Positions 62,826-64,000 of a stretch of DNA of 64,000 bases are shown here, piece by piece. The notes beneath the pieces are model-generated. The model was not told where the DNA came from and did no database searches. It saw only the letters and a list, made by a program, of their open reading frames with translations. Source of the stretch: Bacteroidia bacterium (GTDB lineage Bacteria; Bacteroidota; Bacteroidia; Bacteroidales; Prolixibacteraceae); contig JANYKW010000088.1 of the NCBI GenBank assembly GCA_025358025.1, positions 19,842 through 83,841 on the forward strand, written 5' to 3'. How positions within the stretch are numbered: the stretch's first letter is position 1; each line of letters begins with the position of its first letter. The position numbers and the translations under genes were made by a program.

Positions 62826-63808
62826 AAAGCCCAATTACAGGTAAAGAGATGAGCACCGGCAGAGAGATGCGCGACATGACATATAGAAAGGAAACATACC
62901 CGGTTGTCTTTCATTACTATCAGTGCGAGGAAACTGGAGAAAAATTTGAAGATGAGCATTTTTCAGAATTGAATTTTAATCAGGTCGTCAACCAATACAG
63001 GGTCAGGCATCATATTCCTTTCCCGGAACAGATTATAGAAATCCGAAAGAAGTATAACCTTTCATCAGCCCGGATTTCTGAAATATTGGGATTTGGGGCG
63101 AACTCATGGAGAAATTATGAGGCTGGCGAGGTGCCTTCACGAGCAAATGCAAATTTTATTCAAATAATAAGTCAACCGGATATTTTTGAGCAGCACATAT
63201 TGCAAAGCAACGAATTGGATGAGAAGGAACGAGAGAAAATAATAACGCATATTCAAAAATTAAAAAGTGACTCCAGCTTCCAGATTGATCAGTTTTCCAG
63301 ATTTCATTGTCAACCAAGTATTGATTCAGGTTATAAAGCATTTGACCGAAATAAAACAAAACAGGTAATTGTCTATTTTGCTGCCCAATTACAACCATAT
63401 AAAACGAAGATGAACAAGTTGTTATTTTATACCGACTTCGTTCAATTTAGAGATTCTTCTCAGAGTATTACTGGATTAAAATATGCAGCAATAACGCGTG
63501 GTCCCGTCCCAAACCATTATGATATTTTGTTTGATGCATTAGAAGACGAAGGAATAATCAGCAAAGAGTATTCAGTATTGAGTTGTGGAGAGGTTGAACA
63601 GATTATCTCAACCGGTAAATTAAAATTCGATGAATCCTTGTTTTCCCCTTCAGAATTTGTGTCCATTAAATACATCGCTGAAAAATTTAAGGAGACAAGT
63701 GCGGGGGATATAGCTGACATCAGTCACAAGGAACCCGCCTGGATAGAAAATATTGAAGGAAAAAGAATCATTCCTTTCCATTATGCTTTTGGATTGGTGA
63801 CTGTGTAA
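62822..63808 (+). CDS. Antitoxin: degenerate MqsA-like N-terminus, XRE HTH and Panacea (SocA/DUF4065) domain
   Basis: A 328-residue fusion. Residues 1-45 look like an MqsA zinc ribbon, but only Cys37 (YYQCEETGE) is left; the other three expected cysteines read Ser, Thr and Thr (MKSPITGKEM, CEETGE), so zinc binding is lost. Residues about 65-110 are the HTH (FPEQIIEIRKKYNLSSARISEILGFGANSWRNYEAGEVPS). The C-terminal part from about 180 (YFAAQLQPYKTKMNKLLFYTDFVQFRDSSQSITGLKYAAITRGPVPNHYDILFDAL) is a Panacea (DUF4065, SocA-like) domain. Panacea domains act as neutralising modules in PanAT toxin-antitoxin systems. It likely neutralises the upstream toxin and represses the operon at the palindromes. 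Confidence 0.88.
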   Translation: MKSPITGKEMSTGREMRDMTYRKETYPVVFHYYQCEETGEKFEDEHFSELNFNQVVNQYRVRHHIPFPEQIIEIRKKYNLSSARISEILGFGANSWRNYEAGEVPSRANANFIQIISQPDIFEQHILQSNELDEKEREKIITHIQKLKSDSSFQIDQFSRFHCQPSIDSGYKAFDRNKTKQVIVYFAAQLQPYKTKMNKLLFYTDFVQFRDSSQSITGLKYAAITRGPVPNHYDILFDALEDEGIISKEYSVLSCGEVEQIISTGKLKFDESLFSPSEFVSIKYIAEKFKETSAGDIADISHKEPAWIENIEGKRIIPFHYAFGLVTV

Positions 63809-63928
63809 GATTTTCTTAGATACAATCTTGTTTTTTAGGTATCTTTAGGGAGGTTCTATAATTTAATATTTTGATATTCAGATATTTAATGTTATCTTAG
63901 TATCGTTGAATACAAAGTTATAAATTCT

Positions 63929-64000
63929 ATGGGCAGCATGTATAAGTCACAAGGTAAAAAAGGTTTGTTCGATGAACATTTTTCCACCACTCATCTTTCC
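63929..64000 (+). CDS. 5' end of an IS5-like transposase (rest outside the window)
   Basis: 24 codons from ATG 63929 to the window edge without stop. The reading MYKSQGKKGLFDEHFSTTHLS (second ATG at 63938) is like the N-terminus of IS5/IS1182-type DDE transposases (YK..GLFDE.F...). The sequence before it is AT-rich and may hold the left inverted repeat; the right end cannot be seen. The call rests on a short fragment. Confidence 0.55.
   Translation, partial: MGSMYKSQGKKGLFDEHFSTTHLS

Overview
The window is a chromosomal segment of a member of the Bacteroidota (Bacteroidales-like). This rests on three type IX secretion genes (porZ, a PorP/SprF protein, porV), an HU-CCDC81/SPOR protein, the conserved run sigma-54 regulator - lptE - TPR - secG - groES - groEL, the near absence of Shine-Dalgarno sequences, and many -7 elements of the Bacteroidetes form TAnnTTTG. 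Coding density is high and no rRNA is present. There are two tRNA genes: an initiator tRNA-Met and tRNA-Arg(CCT).

Layout. 1-3032: a catabolic operon on the minus strand (Gfo/Idh/MocA oxidoreductase cut by the window edge, TIM-barrel sugar epimerase/isomerase, GH88-like glycosidase). 3128-9733: a DUF4256 protein, an MFS carrier, rnr, a TetR regulator, a DUF2807 lipoprotein and tatA. 9794-19462: housekeeping genes on the minus strand (rseP-dxr-M23 peptidase, mntP, groESL, secG-TPR-lptE-sigma-54 regulator). 19672-28667: plus-strand genes kdsB, glgB, metF, rdgB, porZ, recO and an aminotransferase homologue that has lost its PLP-binding residues. 28731-30891: tRNA-Arg with a very small integrated island that carries only a three-gene HipB-HipS-HipT module. 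30922-44843: a CPBP protease, dus, a Tat-exported aldo/keto reductase, rfbB, the HU/SPOR protein, an M19 dipeptidase, ribE, PorP, a large TPR protein, ppk1 and a small helical protein. 45535-53387: secreted or outer-membrane proteins (a transglutaminase-like pseudoenzyme, PorV, a metallophosphoesterase and a propeller-like protein). 53397-62052: a minus-strand catabolic cluster with four Tat-signal Gfo/Idh/MocA proteins, a PA14 metallophosphoesterase lipoprotein, a cation efflux pump and the wreck of a uroporphyrinogen-decarboxylase-like gene. 62469-64000: an MqsR-like toxin with a Panacea-domain antitoxin, then the left end of an IS5-like element.

How it fits together. The two ends of the window look like secreted and periplasmic machinery for breaking down oxidised sugars or polyols: Tat-exported oxidoreductases, a GH88-like enzyme for unsaturated uronides, isomerases and phosphoesterases. 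Export is served by tatA, secG and the T9SS genes found in the same window. The middle is envelope biogenesis (kdsB, lptE, rseP, rfbB) and protein folding.

The parts that deserve attention are the pseudo-aminotransferase at 27501-28667, the minimal HipBST island with its paired repeats and evenly spaced operators, the 41-nt leader shared by metF and the CPBP gene, the MqsR/Panacea toxin-antitoxin pair with its palindromic operator, and the Cys-less transglutaminase-like protein next to porV. All functional statements come from reading the sequence. No database search was run.
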